NCBI RefSeq assembly: GCF_027409185.1
Contig: NC_084463.1
Coordinates: 115,946,133-116,010,132 of the forward strand
Direction: 5' to 3'
From: Cynocephalus volans
Taxonomy: Eukaryota > Chordata > Mammalia > Dermoptera > Cynocephalidae
DNA length: 64,000 nt
In this document: in pieces, positions 12,150 to 28,774 of the stretch
Layout: each line of letters begins with the position of its first letter
How positions within the stretch are numbered: position 1 is the stretch's first letter
Made by a program: the position numbers and the translations under genes
Notes under the pieces: generated by a model
What the model saw: the letters and a program-made list of their open reading frames with translations, nothing else
The model's database searches: none
What the model was told of the DNA's origin: nothing

Positions 12150-14990
12150 ACTTGGTTCTGTAAAACCCTTTTTCTAACCCTAACCCTGTCCTTTCCTCAA
12201 TTCCTGAAATCTTTCCATTGTACCTTCTGGAACTCTACCTACTGCCAGTCCTCACTGCCTCACCTCCTTGCTGTAACTGAACCTTGGCTTTCTCTTTTGG
12301 ACACTGCTCTCCCTACAACCCTCTTAAGAGTTAGCTGTTGCTTTCCACACCCCTCAAACCAATGGGCTGGAGGTGGGGTAGCTCCCTTCCCTAGTCCCCC
12401 ATTACTTCTCCCAAGCTATTTTGCCTCCCTCCATCTTAAAAAATCTCATCTTTGGATGTCATGTCACCCAGGCTATGTCACCCACAAACACGCTTACCTA
12501 CTTGCTGCCTGGTTCTTCCCCCTCATTGCTTCAAAGCCCTTGGCTCCTGGCTCCCTGCTGCTCTCTCCAACATTACCCCCGCCGTGATTCTTGTTGGCGT
12601 CACTGTGTAGGCAGATGATCGTTCCAACACCTCGCTATCTCAGTTCCTTGACCTCCTCTGCACTGTGATGTCTGGCCCCCTCCCTATCTTAGTTGCTGAC
12701 ACTCTTGTCATGAAGCAGACCTTGTCATTTCCAACTGTCACTTCTCCCTAGTCTCAATCTTAAACATCCCAGTCTGACACCACATCTTGTCTTCTTAGTC
12801 GTCTCCCTCCAGTACCCCACTTCCACGATTCTTCCACCCCAGGAGGACCACAGTCTCTGGACCCCTCAGTCTACTTTTACTGCCTTCACTTACTCACGCC
12901 CTCCTGCCTTGTGCCCTTACTCACCTTTTAACCAGTTTAAATCCTGTGCTTGCTCACTCCCTCACAGATACTCTCCACGCTCTTACGGTCAAAACTTCCC
13001 TTTGATTAAATCCAACCCTCTGCCTACTCTGTTCAGCCACATGGCTGACCTTGGCTGGAGAAAACACCCGACCGTGCTGACTAGCCTCTAAATTCACAAA
13101 CATGAACTTCAAATCGACCTTGGGGGCTACTCAGCCATCATGTTGCACATTTTCCTAGCTCACTCCTTCTCTTCTCCTAGACAACTATTTCATACCTTCT
13201 AAACTCTCCTCAAATGTCCAACATCCTCTCCTCCATTCTCACTCTAAGCTAATGACCTGGATTTCCATTTCATGGAGAAATTAGAAGCAATCAGAAGAAA
13301 CTTTTCACAAGCTTCCACCATCACACTGTATCTGTGCCCCTATTCTCCGCTTGCCTTCCTGGATTTTGGATCAATTCACGAACCAATATAAGGCCAACCC
13401 CGGTGCTTGTGCACTGAAACTACTGCTCTTGTTTACTAAGGATATCTCTCCAGCAATTGCCCTTCCCATCTGCATCATCAGTATTCACTCTCTCCTGTAT
13501 CATCTCATCAAACATACTATGATAGCTTCTATTAAAAAAAAAAATCATCATCATCATGAAAACTGTTGACTCACATCCCCCTCCAGATATTGCTCCATTT
13601 CTCTAATCTGCTTTAAGGCAAAACTCTTTGAAAGGTTGTCTCTCTCCATTTCTTCTACTCAGTTCTTTCCTATGTCTATTTTAATTACTCCCAACACTCT
13701 ACCAAACAGCATTTATGAAGGTTGCACCGACGATCTCCATGTTTTTAAATCCAAACGTCAGTTGTTATTCCTCATCTTACTTCACCAGTGCCATGAGCAA
13801 CACGTGATACAGTTGATCACTTTTCTCCTTGCTGAAATATTTTAGATTCCACACTCTCCTGGCCTTCTTCCTATCTTCTTGCCTCTCCCTCTAAGTTCCT
13901 TTTCTGCTTCCCTCTCTTCTCTCTGACTCTAAGCACTGAAGTATCCAAGATCTCAGTCCTTGCACCTCTTCTCTTCTTTATCTAAATTTATTCCTTTGAC
14001 AATTTTGTCCAATTCCATGGCTTTAAATGTTATGTATGTGCTGACAACTCCCAAATTTCTGTCTCCAGTAAGCATCTAACTCCTAAATTCTAGACTCATA
14101 TATAATTGCTTATTTGATTTGAATGTCTAAACAGCATCTCAACCTTACAGGAGCAAAACTAGAGTCCTGATCATTCTCCTGCACACTTGCTCCTCTCATA
14201 GCCATCCTGATCTTGGTTAATGATTACTTTATCTTTCCATTTGCTCAGGTCAATCCTTGGTAACTGTATTTCTTTCAAACTCTGTATCCAATCCATCAGC
14301 AAATCCTATTGGTTCTCCCTTAGGAATATATACATTTCTTAGCAGCATCCATCCACTTCTTACTTCCTCCACCCCTGTAAAATTGTTTCAAGTCACCATC
14401 AACTTTAATTTGATTTACTGTAAGAGCCTGGCCTCCTGGTTGCAGGCCAGTCCCCTTTCAGGCAATTCTCCACACAGTAGATAGAGTGATCCTTTCAAAA
14501 CCTAAGTCTGACATCTATTACTCTTCCTACCTACTCATTCTGCCCCTGTCATTCTGGTCTCTTTATTTCTTCATGAACAAGCCAGGCACAACATTGCCTC
14601 AAGACTTTTGCAGTTGCTATTCTCTCTGCCTACTTGTTTTCCCAGATTTCTTTACAGCTTGCTCCTTACCTACTCAGGTCTATTCTCAAGTGTTACCTGA
14701 GTTCTCAGTGAGGTATTCCATGGCCACCTATTTAAAATTACACCCCATCCTCTGAAACTCCATACCCCTTTCCCCATTTCACTTTGTTCTAAGGCACTTA
14801 TCACTATTTTATATTCATTCATTCATTTATAGATTGATTGTCTGACTTCTACCACTAGAATGTAAGCTTAATGAGGACAAAAATTTTCACTGACAGAGTC
14901 CCAGAGCCTAGATAATACCTGGAACATAGGAGGCACTCAATAAATATCTGTTGAACACATAGGATGAATGAATGAATGAACAAATGAACA
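12150..14990 (+). mobile_element. Nearly complete L2 LINE (decayed)
   Basis: A 2.8-kb pyrimidine-rich tract follows the L2 plus-strand text over most of its length. Around 13700-13840 the reverse-transcriptase region is recognisable (equivalents of the 'ACAGTTGATCACTTTTCTCC' stretch). From 14000 the 3' part matches: CCATGGCTTTAAATGTTATG, CCAATCCATCAGCAAATCCT, and the tail CACTAGAATGTAAGCTTAAT followed by AGGCACTCAATAAATATCTG and GAATGAATGAATG. No long frame survives. Most genomic L2 copies are short 3' pieces, so this length is notable. The 5' end is uncertain. Confidence 0.7.
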
Positions 14991-15010
14991 AAGGAACAAA
15001 TGAACTCATG
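14962..15010 (+). repeat. Short tandem repeat at the L2 tail
   Basis: Degenerate GAATGAATGAATGAACAAAT units follow the L2 end, extending the terminal repeat typical of L2. Confidence 0.6.
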
Positions 15011-15084
15011 AATAAGAGGGAAAACAAATGACAAACTCATGTAGTCTATTCTAAAGAAAAGATGCAATGAAACTAGATGTATGG

Positions 15085-15400
15085 GAAGACAAGGTGGTAG
15101 AAAAAAGAATATGAATATAAACATTTTTAGATGCTTGAAGGACTGTCACCATAAACAAGGAAGAGATTTGTTCCAAAGAAGAGAATTAGAACCAACCTGC
15201 AAAGTAGCAGACAGGAAAGTTATGGTTCAGTTAAGAGAAAAGAACTTTCTACATTTAGGAGATGTTCTACAGAGGAATTAGCTCCCTTGGGAAGTGGTGA
15301 GCTCTCTAGCCCTAGAAGACTCAGAGCAGAACTTAGAGAGGACTCCTACAATGGCTGGCTGCTTGAAGTATATAATGTCTAAGTTACAACTGATTCTGCG
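15085..15400 (+). repeat. L3/CR1 LINE 3' remnant
   Basis: AGAAAAGAACTTTCTACATT, TTAGCTCCCTTGGGAAGTGG and TGAGCTCTCTAGCCCTAGAA match the 3' region of L3/CR1 LINEs (the 'aagaactttct ... gggctgcctt ... gtgagctccc' text). Strongly decayed. Confidence 0.55.
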
Positions 15401-15539
15401 GATGCAAAATCATAAGCCAACTGTCATGCTGATCTTGTTATCTTATTGTCATTATCAGCATAAAAAGACTAAAAAAATTAAGTGAGCATAACTAATTATA
15501 GTAGAAGAAGCTTGGGTTTCAAGGGCTTCCACCCTACCT

Positions 15540-16020
15540 ATTGCTCCACCCTACCTATCTTACATTTTCTTTACTGTCAGGGATAATTCCTAGGCTGGCC
15601 TCCTTTTTTATTATTGAACATTTCCACGTTTTCCTCCATGTTTTCATGGTCTCCTTCATGCTAAAACTGGAATCTACTTTCCACCAGCTTGACGTATCCA
15701 AACCTCAAGACTCTTCCTCAAGGAAGCCCTACAGTTGGTCCTAATGCACAGCAATCTCTCTTTCCCTGAGCTTTACTTGCCCTTGTCTATAAAATCAAGA
15801 TTAGTACTTCATTGTATGTTATATGCAGTACTATGCTATGTATTTCATATGTGTGTGTATAACAAATTATTATTTGTTAATCTATTCATGTATGTGTCTG
15901 GCTTCTCCAACTATAGCATTTTCTGAAAGCTCATGTGTTCATAAATAGTGCCTCACGTACTATATTAATTTAGTACAGTGCTGGGCACATAGATGGTTTC
16001 AAATAGGCCCTTACCAATTG
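15540..16020 (+). repeat. L2-like LINE 3' remnant
   Basis: Ends with TAGTACAGTGCTGGGCACAT and 'agatggtttcaaatag', the L2 3' terminal text, preceded by a T-rich stretch. Weak elsewhere. Confidence 0.4.
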
Positions 16021-16084
16021 ACTGACTAATCAGTGAGCAAAATGAAAAATCCAGCCAGTGGGCTCAAGCTTTGTCTATCAGAAA

Positions 16085-16230
16085 TTACTTCCCTAAATGG
16101 ACACATGGTTTGTAATGATGAATATGTTAATTATTCTGATTTGATCATCACATATTGTACACAGGTATTGATATTCAACTCTGAACCCCACAACATGTAT
16201 AATCAATTACGTTTCAATAAAAAAAAAGAG
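16085..16230 (+). repeat. L1 3'-end fragment
   Basis: TTATTCTGATTTGATCATCA, CATATTGTACACAGGTATTG and CAACATGTATAATCAATTAC followed by an A-rich tail are the terminal L1MA-type 3' UTR. Confidence 0.65.
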
Positions 16231-16704
16231 AAATTACTTCCCTGAAAAGCATTTTTCCTTCCTTTACAGATCAATTTCAAAGTCAAAATTCAAACACTGC
16301 AGATTTCACAAACAGAAATAGCTGGCAGGTATTGAGCTTTACAAATAATGAATGTGCACATCAAAACAAAAGTTGTGGATGTTAGTAAAAATGTATATAT
16401 GCAGCTGATATGAACAGAGATGGCTAAGAACCTTCCCTTACAGCCCAAGTAGAGTATAAGTTGGCCCTGATAAATCCCAACATAGCTGCATGGTTTCCAA
16501 ATCAGAAGACTATTTCTGGAGCATATTCTAGCATTGCCAATTGCAACAGAACTACATATTTATGTTGGCAAAGCCCCATTGTTTGCTGACCCTTCAGACC
16601 CATACAAAGTCTATAAATAAAGGCAATGAAGTTTGTCTCATTAGGAGATAAGAATATACATTACACATCTCTGATACTGCAGAAATATCTGGGAATAATA
16701 GTAA

Positions 16705-17040
16705 TCTCTTTTTTTTTTTTAATTGAAACTTAGTTGATTGTACATGTCTGTGGGGTACAGAGTTGCATATCAATACCTATGTGCAATATGCGATGCTCAA
16801 ATAAGGATAATTAGCATATTCAATATTATACAGTATTATTGTTTTTCATATCCCTTTATCAATTCCTCCTCTACCCTACTTCCCCCTCCCCTTTTCCCAC
16901 CTCTGGTAACCTCGGTGGTTCTGTTCTCTTCTTTTGGAAGTTCAATGTATTATTGTGATTGTTGTATCTTTCTTTCTTTCTCTAAGTTCACCCATGTTCC
17001 TGCGAATGGCACCTAATCCAGCTTCTTTACAGGAGGACAA
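16705..17040 (-). repeat. L1 3'-end fragment, opposite orientation
   Basis: Starts with a poly-T (16708-16720), then TTGTACATGTCTGTGGGGTA and GATAATTAGCATATTC: the reverse complement of an L1 3' UTR. It faces the fragment at 16085-16230 across about 475 bp, so the transcript could pair locally. Confidence 0.7.
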
Positions 17041-17234
17041 TACTGAAAACAGTATGGCTAGTCTATGTTAATTCAATTATATTTATAAGTATTTTATAGG
17101 CTTGATTCAACCTCTTTAGGATTAAGATCAAAATGGCAAATGTTCAAATCACTTATGGCATCATAAAGCACTAGAAAATAATTCATTTATGAAATATATA
17201 CTTGGTTCGTGATGTTATTTTTCTAGAATAATAA

Positions 17235-17530
17235 TATTTACTCTAATTTGGGGTTTCCCATATGCCAGACATTGTTCTAAGCATTTTACTTATACTAAGG
17301 TATTCAGTCTTCCAAAGGGTCCTGTGCTGTCGGTATTATTGTCATGCTCATTCTACATATGAGGAGACTGAGAGGTACAGAGAGTTTAAATAATTTTCCC
17401 AAGGGCAAGTGGAGAGTTCAGAGGAATAAAGATTGTTATGCACTAGCTCTTACAGATAGGAAGAAGCAGATCTAGTATTTGAGCCAGAGCAGTCTCACTG
17501 CAGAAGTCATGCTCTTAACTACTACACAAC
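17235..17530 (+). repeat. MIR SINE
   Basis: CCATATGCCAGACATTGTTC, GCATTTTACTTATACT, CATATGAGGAGACTGAGAGG and CAGAGAGTTTAAATAATTTT follow MIR order. Confidence 0.65.
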
Positions 17531-17564
17531 ACAGCCACTAAACAATTTGTAGGCTCTAATTGAT

Positions 17565-17795
17565 ATGTGTAATGGTAAAAAGGACATATGTTTCACATTC
17601 ACATAGTCTGGTTTAAATCTCAGCTCTGCCATTTACAAGCTGTGTGGCCTTGGACAAATTATTTAACATCTCTGAACATGCTAATTTTCAACCCCATAGT
17701 GGGGGATGATATAGCCTATCTTGTAAAGTTGTTGTATCTGTATTAACTGAGCATAGTACATAGCATACAGTAAGTATTCGATAATTTACCATTAT
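17565..17795 (+). repeat. MIR SINE
   Basis: AATCTCAGCTCTGCCATTTA, CAAGCTGTGTGGCCTTGGAC and TTATTTAACATCTCTGAAC, with end CATACAGTAAGTATTCGATA, are a clear MIR. It lies directly after the one at 17235 in the same orientation. Confidence 0.85.
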
Positions 17796-18774
17796 CATTG
17801 CTTAAAAAGTAGCCCCAAATTTAATATTTTATAGTACCTGCATAATTCTCTATTCGTTCACAGGTAAATTAGTGAATAAGTTTCAAATAAATGGAAGTAT
17901 ATTAGGTCATAGTTCTTTAGGAAAAAACATCATTGTAGCTAGATGTACCCTAATGAATATCATTTCTACATTAATAGTACTCTCATCAGGATTATTTCAA
18001 AATTCTAATACTTAATCTGCAAATTGAAAGGGTTAAATCCACAGTAAGAGTTAACCTTACTTCACTCCATATTATTGATAAGTTCATTTCATAATAAAGT
18101 TTAAAAAAAAAAACTAATTCATCAGCTATAGTTGTGTAGTCAGTAAAATACATGAAAATGTTGAGCAATATATGCAGTTTTATTGGCTTAAAAGATATGT
18201 GTGTCTTTTCAAAATCAGCTATAAAAATTGATGTCATCCCCATTCCATCAAGAAGTCGATAGCAATCTTTGATTTTTTTTTTTGTTTTTCTCTCTACTCC
18301 TCTTGTAAGAACCTCACATCTAACAAAGATCAATTTCCAAAGATGAACCTTAGGGAGTTAATGATCTATCAAATACACCTACTTAAAAGAGAATACAAAT
18401 CCTTACATGGAAATAATACTTGGCTTTATGCAGCAAGTGTCACCAAAGCTGAGCAGAGAAAAATGCTCAGCATTAAAGATTAAAGAATCAGGCATTGTGG
18501 TCATTGCCTGCACTTCTGTAGTCCCATTCCACAGTCTAAAATGATCCTTCCTTAAAGGACTGTCCTACACTACCAGGAACAGGATACTTTGTCTCTAAAT
18601 TTCAAAGCTCTTTTTATACACCATACACCACAATCAAAGACCTCAGTTTCTCCGGGTCCTACAAGAGCTCTTGTTCAAATGACATAACCATATTCATGAC
18701 TATGCCATAATAGGTCTAGGAGGCATATTTTGAGGCAACTTGGTAAGGACAGTTCCTCAGTCATTTGGCATGTT

Positions 18775-18945
18775 GGAGGCCATGACCTGGATCTGAACCT
18801 TTGCTCTCTCTCACTTTTCAGAAGTCATAGGACCTCTCTAAGCTTCAATTTCTTTACCTTATTTAGAGGATTATGTGATTTGTATATCTAAAACACCTAG
18901 TACACAGTAGACACTCAATAAATGGTAGACATTGTTTTAGTTTTT
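18775..18945 (+). repeat. MIR SINE remnant
   Basis: GACCTCTCTAAGCTTCAATT, TTTAGAGGATTATGTGATTT and CACAGTAGACACTCAATAAA give the MIR 3' half. Confidence 0.65.
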
Positions 18946-19639
18946 TATTTTATATATATTGATAACATGTTGAGGTATTTTGATCCAGAATTGCTTTAAT
19001 GTACCCTTTAGCAAAGGGAATAAAATTAAATGATATTACTGTAAGTCATGTTTTCAAATAAGTATCAGTGAACTACAACAGTATCTTTGATAGCCTTCCA
19101 GATTGTGGTGAAAGAGACCTACTATGTGTCACTACATATACAAGGGTCATAACTGGGAAGAAGGGTAGGAATCACAAAAGTTCCCAAATTTAAACTTTGG
19201 ATTCTCTGTTCAAAAGAGATTATGCATGCACAATCTCAGAGATACACTAACAGGATTAAAAAGAGACGTTTATCACAGTCATCACAGTCTTAAATCTGTA
19301 TTTTGTTACCTATGGCTATACTACCTAAGGTGTACTATAAATTGGTATTTTTCATAAATTTTCTAATTATCATATGAACAGCCCAATTATATTGCATTGT
19401 ACTTTTTGGTTTTAAAAGCAAACATGTATAATACAGAGGAATTAGATAATCCTGTTCTGGCATGTCTTCATTTATTAATATATTGGGATCTTTGGATAAT
19501 AATGTAGCTTAAGCCTATTTTTACATCTAAAAGCTTCTGCCACAGTATAAAGAAATTCATTGATTATCTAGTGTGATGTAAAATATGGTTCAACTGTGAT
19601 AGTAAATACATATTAAATTGTAATGATAATGCTAGAGTT

Positions 19640-19850
19640 CACCTTTACTGAAAGCACTACATAAAGTACTTTTAAAAGCATTGCCTCATTGAATCCTCAA
19701 CAATTGTACAAGATAGGTACTATTATTTGTTTCATTACACACATGAGAAAACAGAAGCTTAGAGCAGTTAAATAACTTGTCCAAGTTGGAGGCATGGTAT
19801 CTGAACCCCAGCAGTCAAACTCCAAAGCCCACACTCCTCCCCCAAACACT
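19640..19850 (+). repeat. MIR SINE
   Basis: TGCCTCATTGAATCCTCA, AGGTACTATTATTTGTTTCA, ATGAGAAAACAGAAGCTTAG and AAACTCCAAAGCCCACACT follow the MIR consensus. Confidence 0.7.
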
Positions 19851-20987
19851 CTAGTGGATTGCATAGATTCATGACCCAGACAACTTTCATTGGCTTTTTT
19901 TTTTTTTTTTTGTATTCTGACTATTTACTATTCCAAGTTAATTTTATCCTTTTAAACCTGTTTCCAAAACCAACTTTTTGTTCCATGGGTTTACCTTTTG
20001 AGTGTCCTTAAAAATAAATATCTCTTTACTTCTGTAAGGTGTCTCTTTCCACCTTTAAGTGAAGCTTACTTAGTTCCCTGGTACACCACACGTCCTCAAT
20101 GCTCCTTCAAATTAATAGTGAATGCAACTTCTTTTTTGCTTACTCCACTTCTCTCTCTCAAGCCCTTTCCCAAGTGTCTCCCCACTCTGATTCTAACTGC
20201 TTCAAGTTGGTGCCTCCAGAATGGTGCTCTGGTTTGCCACCCCCTGTGCTTCTAGGTCTGGGGGTGCTGAAATCTGCAGGCATCTGCATACCCACTTATC
20301 CTGACTACTGTGGTTATGAGGGGCCTCTGTTGAATGCAGACAGCCAGTCAGCCAAGTCGAAATTTATACCAGAAATCTATTACCTAATTTATAAACAAAA
20401 TGACATGAAATCAGACTTGAAGATATCAAAAACATGTCTAGTTTCAGATTTAAGCAAGAAAATCCACATTGTTACTGTTTCCACCACAGAATAATTTACT
20501 GCAACAGAAGTTTGGGATCTTATGCCAAAAATGAGGTTCTCTAACCAATGTCAAGGCCAATTATCTTGCGGTAGATCCCACAACAAAAGCAGACTATTGT
20601 GATTAGAGTCAGAAGCACCACCCAGAGAAGCTGGAAAGCTTCTGGGGATTTCTTAAGGTTAGTTTTTATTTTTTCCTCCCTGTGTGTCTGTTTAAATAAA
20701 CTACCAGAAACACTGTGTGTGGGCGCTGAACATCTTAGATTGGTTTGGGAGACAATGACAGGGGCGATCAGTTGGGAGTGAGCTGTTGCAGGTTTGTTTT
20801 GATTTGAGCAGGAGCCACGCTGCAGGGCTGTGCACTTGTGACACAGCAAGGATTACCATGGCCAAGGCCCTTCAGTATGTGAGGATCTCCTCCCTTCCCT
20901 AATCTCCTTCCCAAAACTCTTGGCAGTAGCCATCCTGTGGTTTCTTACTAGGAAGGAAAAGCCCAGGTGGCTGTTCAGGAATACTTA

Positions 20988-24199
<3,212 letters not shown>

Positions 24200-24479
24200 T
24201 TACACACCTACTACATTTACTACAAAATCAATTCTAGCTGATGATAAGGCAATGACTGGCATTATTTTATGGTAAACTTTCCTGTTGTAATTCCTTCTTT
24301 CAAAAGCAGACTCTTACCTGTTATTTTGGCCTCATTTACCAAAAATCACAGCCATTTCAAACTATATGTTTCTCTAGATAGAATTCTTTTGCACAATACT
24401 GTGCCTTGGTCTATGCTAAATCCCACCCTTCCTTCATGCCCCTTTCGAATGTTGGTGTGTGTCATGAGTTAATTAATTC

Positions 24480-24760
24480 AATGGAAAATATTAATTGACC
24501 CATTTCTATGAGCTAGGCTTTATGCCAGGTGCTAGGGATACAAAGGTGAATAAAATATCTCCTGCTTTTAAGGAGCTCACAGTTCAGAGGGGAGACACAA
24601 TTATAACAAAAGGTCTGATAAGTACTGCAATATTGAAGTTAACAGGGCACCAAAAGAAAACCAGACAGGGTGGTCAGCTAATGCTTCCTAGGAGAATGAT
24701 GTCTAAACTGAGTCTTGAAAGAAGAATAGGAATCAACAGGTGAAAGGGAGAGAAGAGAGA
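24480..24760 (-). repeat. L2-type LINE remnant
   Basis: ATGCCAGGTGCTAGGGATAC, AAAGGTGAATAAAATATCTC and AAGGAGCTCACAGTTCAGAG are the reversed L2 3' end, continuing into text common in older CR1-clade LINEs. Confidence 0.55.
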
Positions 24761-24819
24761 GTGGGCAGGGCAATTCAGACTAAAAGAACAGTATTCGCAG
24801 TGTTGCTCCCCAGACTGCA

Positions 24820-25010
24820 CTCATTCCTCTTGCTTTCAGGCTACATGCCCCAAAGTAATTATTGTTTATGTGACTCTCTCCCTCTGATCTTTCCATCCTC
24901 AGGAATATGAGATCCCTAAAGTTAGTGATTATGTTATACTCATTCTTGTATTCCCAGGATTTCTCCCATAATAGATATCAATAAATATTCATTAAGTAAG
25001 AGATTATTTG
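24820..25010 (+). repeat. L2 3' remnant
   Basis: Ends in TGTATTCCCAGGATTTCTCC and AGATATCAATAAATATTC, an eroded L2 terminus. Confidence 0.45.
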
Positions 25011-25144
25011 GTTTTCAACTCATATGCAAAAGTAATAGGCTAAGAGGTATTCATTTCAAGGGTCTGGACATATTTTCTGTGGTTTAAGGGTAATTCTTTA
25101 ACACCCATGAAACAATCTCTATATTCTCGATGTTTCATAGTTTC

Positions 25145-25325
25145 CAAAGAGCTGACTCTAGTAACATATGAGTACTAGATTGGAAGCTCCTTGAGGATAG
25201 AGTTGGCCTGGGTCTCATTCACTGCTGTATTTCTAGGATCCAGTGAAGTACCTAGTACATGTAATTTCAATTAGTAAAATGTGTTAAATTAATAAATGAT
25301 TGACTGATTGAATGAATGAATGTAG
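25145..25325 (+). repeat. L2 3' remnant
   Basis: TAGATTGGAAGCTCCTTGAG, TCACTGCTGTATTTCTAGGA and ATTGAATGAATGAATG mark an L2 3' end. Confidence 0.65.
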
Positions 25326-28300
25326 CTCTTGCTTGTTTCTCATGCACCCTACCAGTGTGACACACTGATATATACTTTGCAATGTGATAGCTAGTGAATA
25401 TCTCCCTATAGACTAAGAATTTCTACAGTTAAATGTAAAGTGGTTGGACTTTACATTTAAAAGTGGATAGCGTCAATCAAGGCTTCTAAGGCATAAGGAG
25501 GAAAGCTTAACCCCCAAAAGTTTAGAAGCAAAATATGCATTAAAACCAACATTCTTATTTTCTAGAAGAAGTAAATCCTTTTAGCTCAGTGAAGTTATTA
25601 TACAGGAACAACATAACCCAATCAATCTCTGGCCTTTCTACTCTATTTCTAGATATCTTGGTTAAGTAGAAATTTGTTTGTGTCAAAAGCAGTATTATTT
25701 GGCAAAAAATGGTCATCATATACTACAAACAAAAGACAGGATAAAAAGTAGAATTGGCTAATATTGTAAATTTTTTTCTAAACATTAAGGAGGGCAGAGA
25801 GTGCACTTTCTAAAGATCATGCAAAAATAACATATTTTATAAACAGCTCTTCTCTTAGGCCTACTAGACAGAATGATCCCTTACATGAAAACTCTCAGAT
25901 CCCAAGATGCATAACTAATATGCTACCTTTTTGCCACCAAACCCACAGTACATTAATTTCATTTAAAATGCACTGACCATACAGGATAAATTGATTTCAC
26001 TTTATATGGGTTTGACAGCCATGTTTATTGTGCAGTGAAATGTAGTGTAGCTTCCAGCTGACAATATCCATCAACACAGGGCAATATGCTGACTGCTGGG
26101 CCAGATGAAGGCATACATTACTCTAGAAGTGAAACACTCAGTCAGATACGACAGTGTCTTCTCCTGAGGATCACCATGGTAATTTATGATGCCCTCAGTG
26201 CCATTACTTTACAACTGACATGGATTCAGCAATTTATATACTGGCATGCATACATATAAAAGGAGACAGGTTTGTGGAGAATGTCAGATGCAAAAACATT
26301 TCGATATTATTCTAACTACTGTGCCACAGGTGATTAACATTTGAGGTCTGCTTTTACTGTCTTAGATTTCTCTCAACCTCTAGCAAAACCAAATAGCTTC
26401 CATTTATTTCTTCATTAAAAATATGTATTTCATTGTATATGGGAAGTTTTATTCTCTTACAGACTGAAAGAGTTCGTGGTGGATTTTTAGACTCTGATTT
26501 TAGTATAGAGAAACATTCTAGATCCTCTACTCCATACCAACTGATTCTCCCCGACCTGTCATAAATATGCCCAATTTCTCTCCCTCTCAATCTATATTGC
26601 AGTCTTAGCATATCCTTTCTACACTCTTCTGCTTTACTAATTTCTACCTTTTTCCAAGGAATAGAGCTCAGGTCCCACCTCCACCAACTTCCCTGACTGA
26701 CCTTTCCCCTTCCTCCCACAGCACATATTATCAACATGACACTGACTTGACACTGTATTAATTAGACAGCAGATCTCTAGGACTCAAAAGGAGTGCTCCT
26801 AAAAATTGAGAAATTCAAGCACAGTGCACAATATAAAAACAGAAATTAAGACGGAGAAAATACAAAATGCTTTCAGGCATGTGCACATCTCTTTTTTTCT
26901 TGCCCCTTCTTCTCTCTTCCAGGAGGAGTGAACTGAAAAATAAATGGGAACATCCTAAGCTAAACTAGGAATGTTGTATCAGATGAAACAAGATTTGAGA
27001 AGAAGAGACTTTGGTCAAGAAGACCAAAGATTGAAATTACTTTTAAATTGGACCTGATATATAATCAGACATCAATTACAGCAGTGACTTTTAATGCCAC
27101 ACAAATTTTCAGTGCCCAGATCCCTTTGTAAAGTCATAACCAGGACAAACTTTTTTCCTTCTCCCCCCCCCCTCCTATTTTTACCTTCTTTCTCTCCTAT
27201 CTCCCAATATGTACAACTAAGGCTATCTTATGACTATGCAAAATATGCCCAGATGTCACTCTCTTTCTTAATTAGGCAGTCAACAACAACAACAAACCAA
27301 CTTTGTATATAAAAATGGTCTCTCACTCTTGCCTTCACCACCACCACTAACATCTTGGAGAGCAGCTCTATCCTTCCCTGGACTTATAATAATACCTGAG
27401 TTAACACTTGGCATCGGAACAAGAAATATGTATTATAAACTGCAAATGCCCAGCAAAGAAATGTTGAGAGTTTCTCCTATTCTGTCTTTTTACAGTGACT
27501 ATGCTGTGTACAACTCTATGGGGTTCATGGAAGCATACACATGAGTACCACGCAGAAAGATGCTTTTCAACAAATATTTCTTGAACTGAGTCTTTTAATA
27601 GAAAACATCTCTCAATATTACTTCCTTTTTTGTTGAAAGCTGACAACTCCTCTATTACTTAAATTCACAATCTAGGTTTAGATTAAGCTTAGAGTCAGAA
27701 TTTCAAGAAGGTATTAGAGGCCACAAAGTCAAAAGAACTTTTAGAAAGTGTCTCTAAACTTCCCTAAACTTTGCTTTAGGAAACAAAATGGTTAGAAAAT
27801 TGTTGTAGCAGTATAAATACATAAATACATAAGACTGTGTATGTATGTATAGATTCAGAAATTTAAAAATTGAAATTGTACATTTTGAAAGCCCTTTTAA
27901 ACAGATTAGAAAAATTCTATAGCATACTATAAATTATTTTCAAAAGGTATGATATTAACCTGTGTATTTATAGCCTAAATTCATTTTCTGTTATAATTAA
28001 CTTCAGTAACCTGTGTATCAAGTGTGATTTCATACTGCTCCATTCATTAATAATACCATTAAGTATAAAAAATTATTTCATTATTAAATAACAAATACTC
28101 TGTGTCAGAATACAGAATTGAACTGTCCTGGGGAATAGCTCATAATTCTATGACACAGCTTCTTTTCCTTTTAATAGCAGAGGAAGCGTTTGTGAGTTCA
28201 AGATATGATTTCTCATGGACAGCAGCTGCAAGAAGTCTAGACCCATAGCCATGTACCTGGAGATTACTGCTTTCCAGCTGACCTAAGAGTCTTTAATTAC

Positions 28301-28774
28301 CGGCAACAGCAGTCCCAAATGACAGTTACTGAAAAGCCAGGAGGTCAACAGCACCACACTAGGCTTCAAGGCACAGCACGGTCCCTGTACTCCAGGAGCT
28401 TCTGCTCTGTACAACTTCCCTTAGGAGCTCAGATTGGTTAATTCACTCTTCATCTCTGAACTCACAGTTTGTATAAAAGCAAACTTTGTTAGATAAAGAA
28501 AGATAGTTAATCTACAGGGAGAAAATAGAAATCGCCAAGGCAAAGACCTCCTTAAGAAGCTGTGATTTGAATGATTTAGAGAAGACAGAAGATTGAGCTT
28601 TTCCAGGTGGGTTGGAAAGAAGGCCAGTTTCACCATCATAGCCTATGGCAATGGTCCTGAACTAGTCCTAGAGAGGCCCCTTTCTAGGCCTATTCCAGTG
28701 GTTATCTGAGTGAATGAGGGAGTGTTTGGTGTGGATTTGTGCATATATAAAGTTCTCTGGTGAATTCTATAATG

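Noticed and set aside
12173..12190. CTAACCCTAACCC, telomere-like
   Set aside because: Only two units, in the pyrimidine-rich L2 5' area; not a telomeric array.
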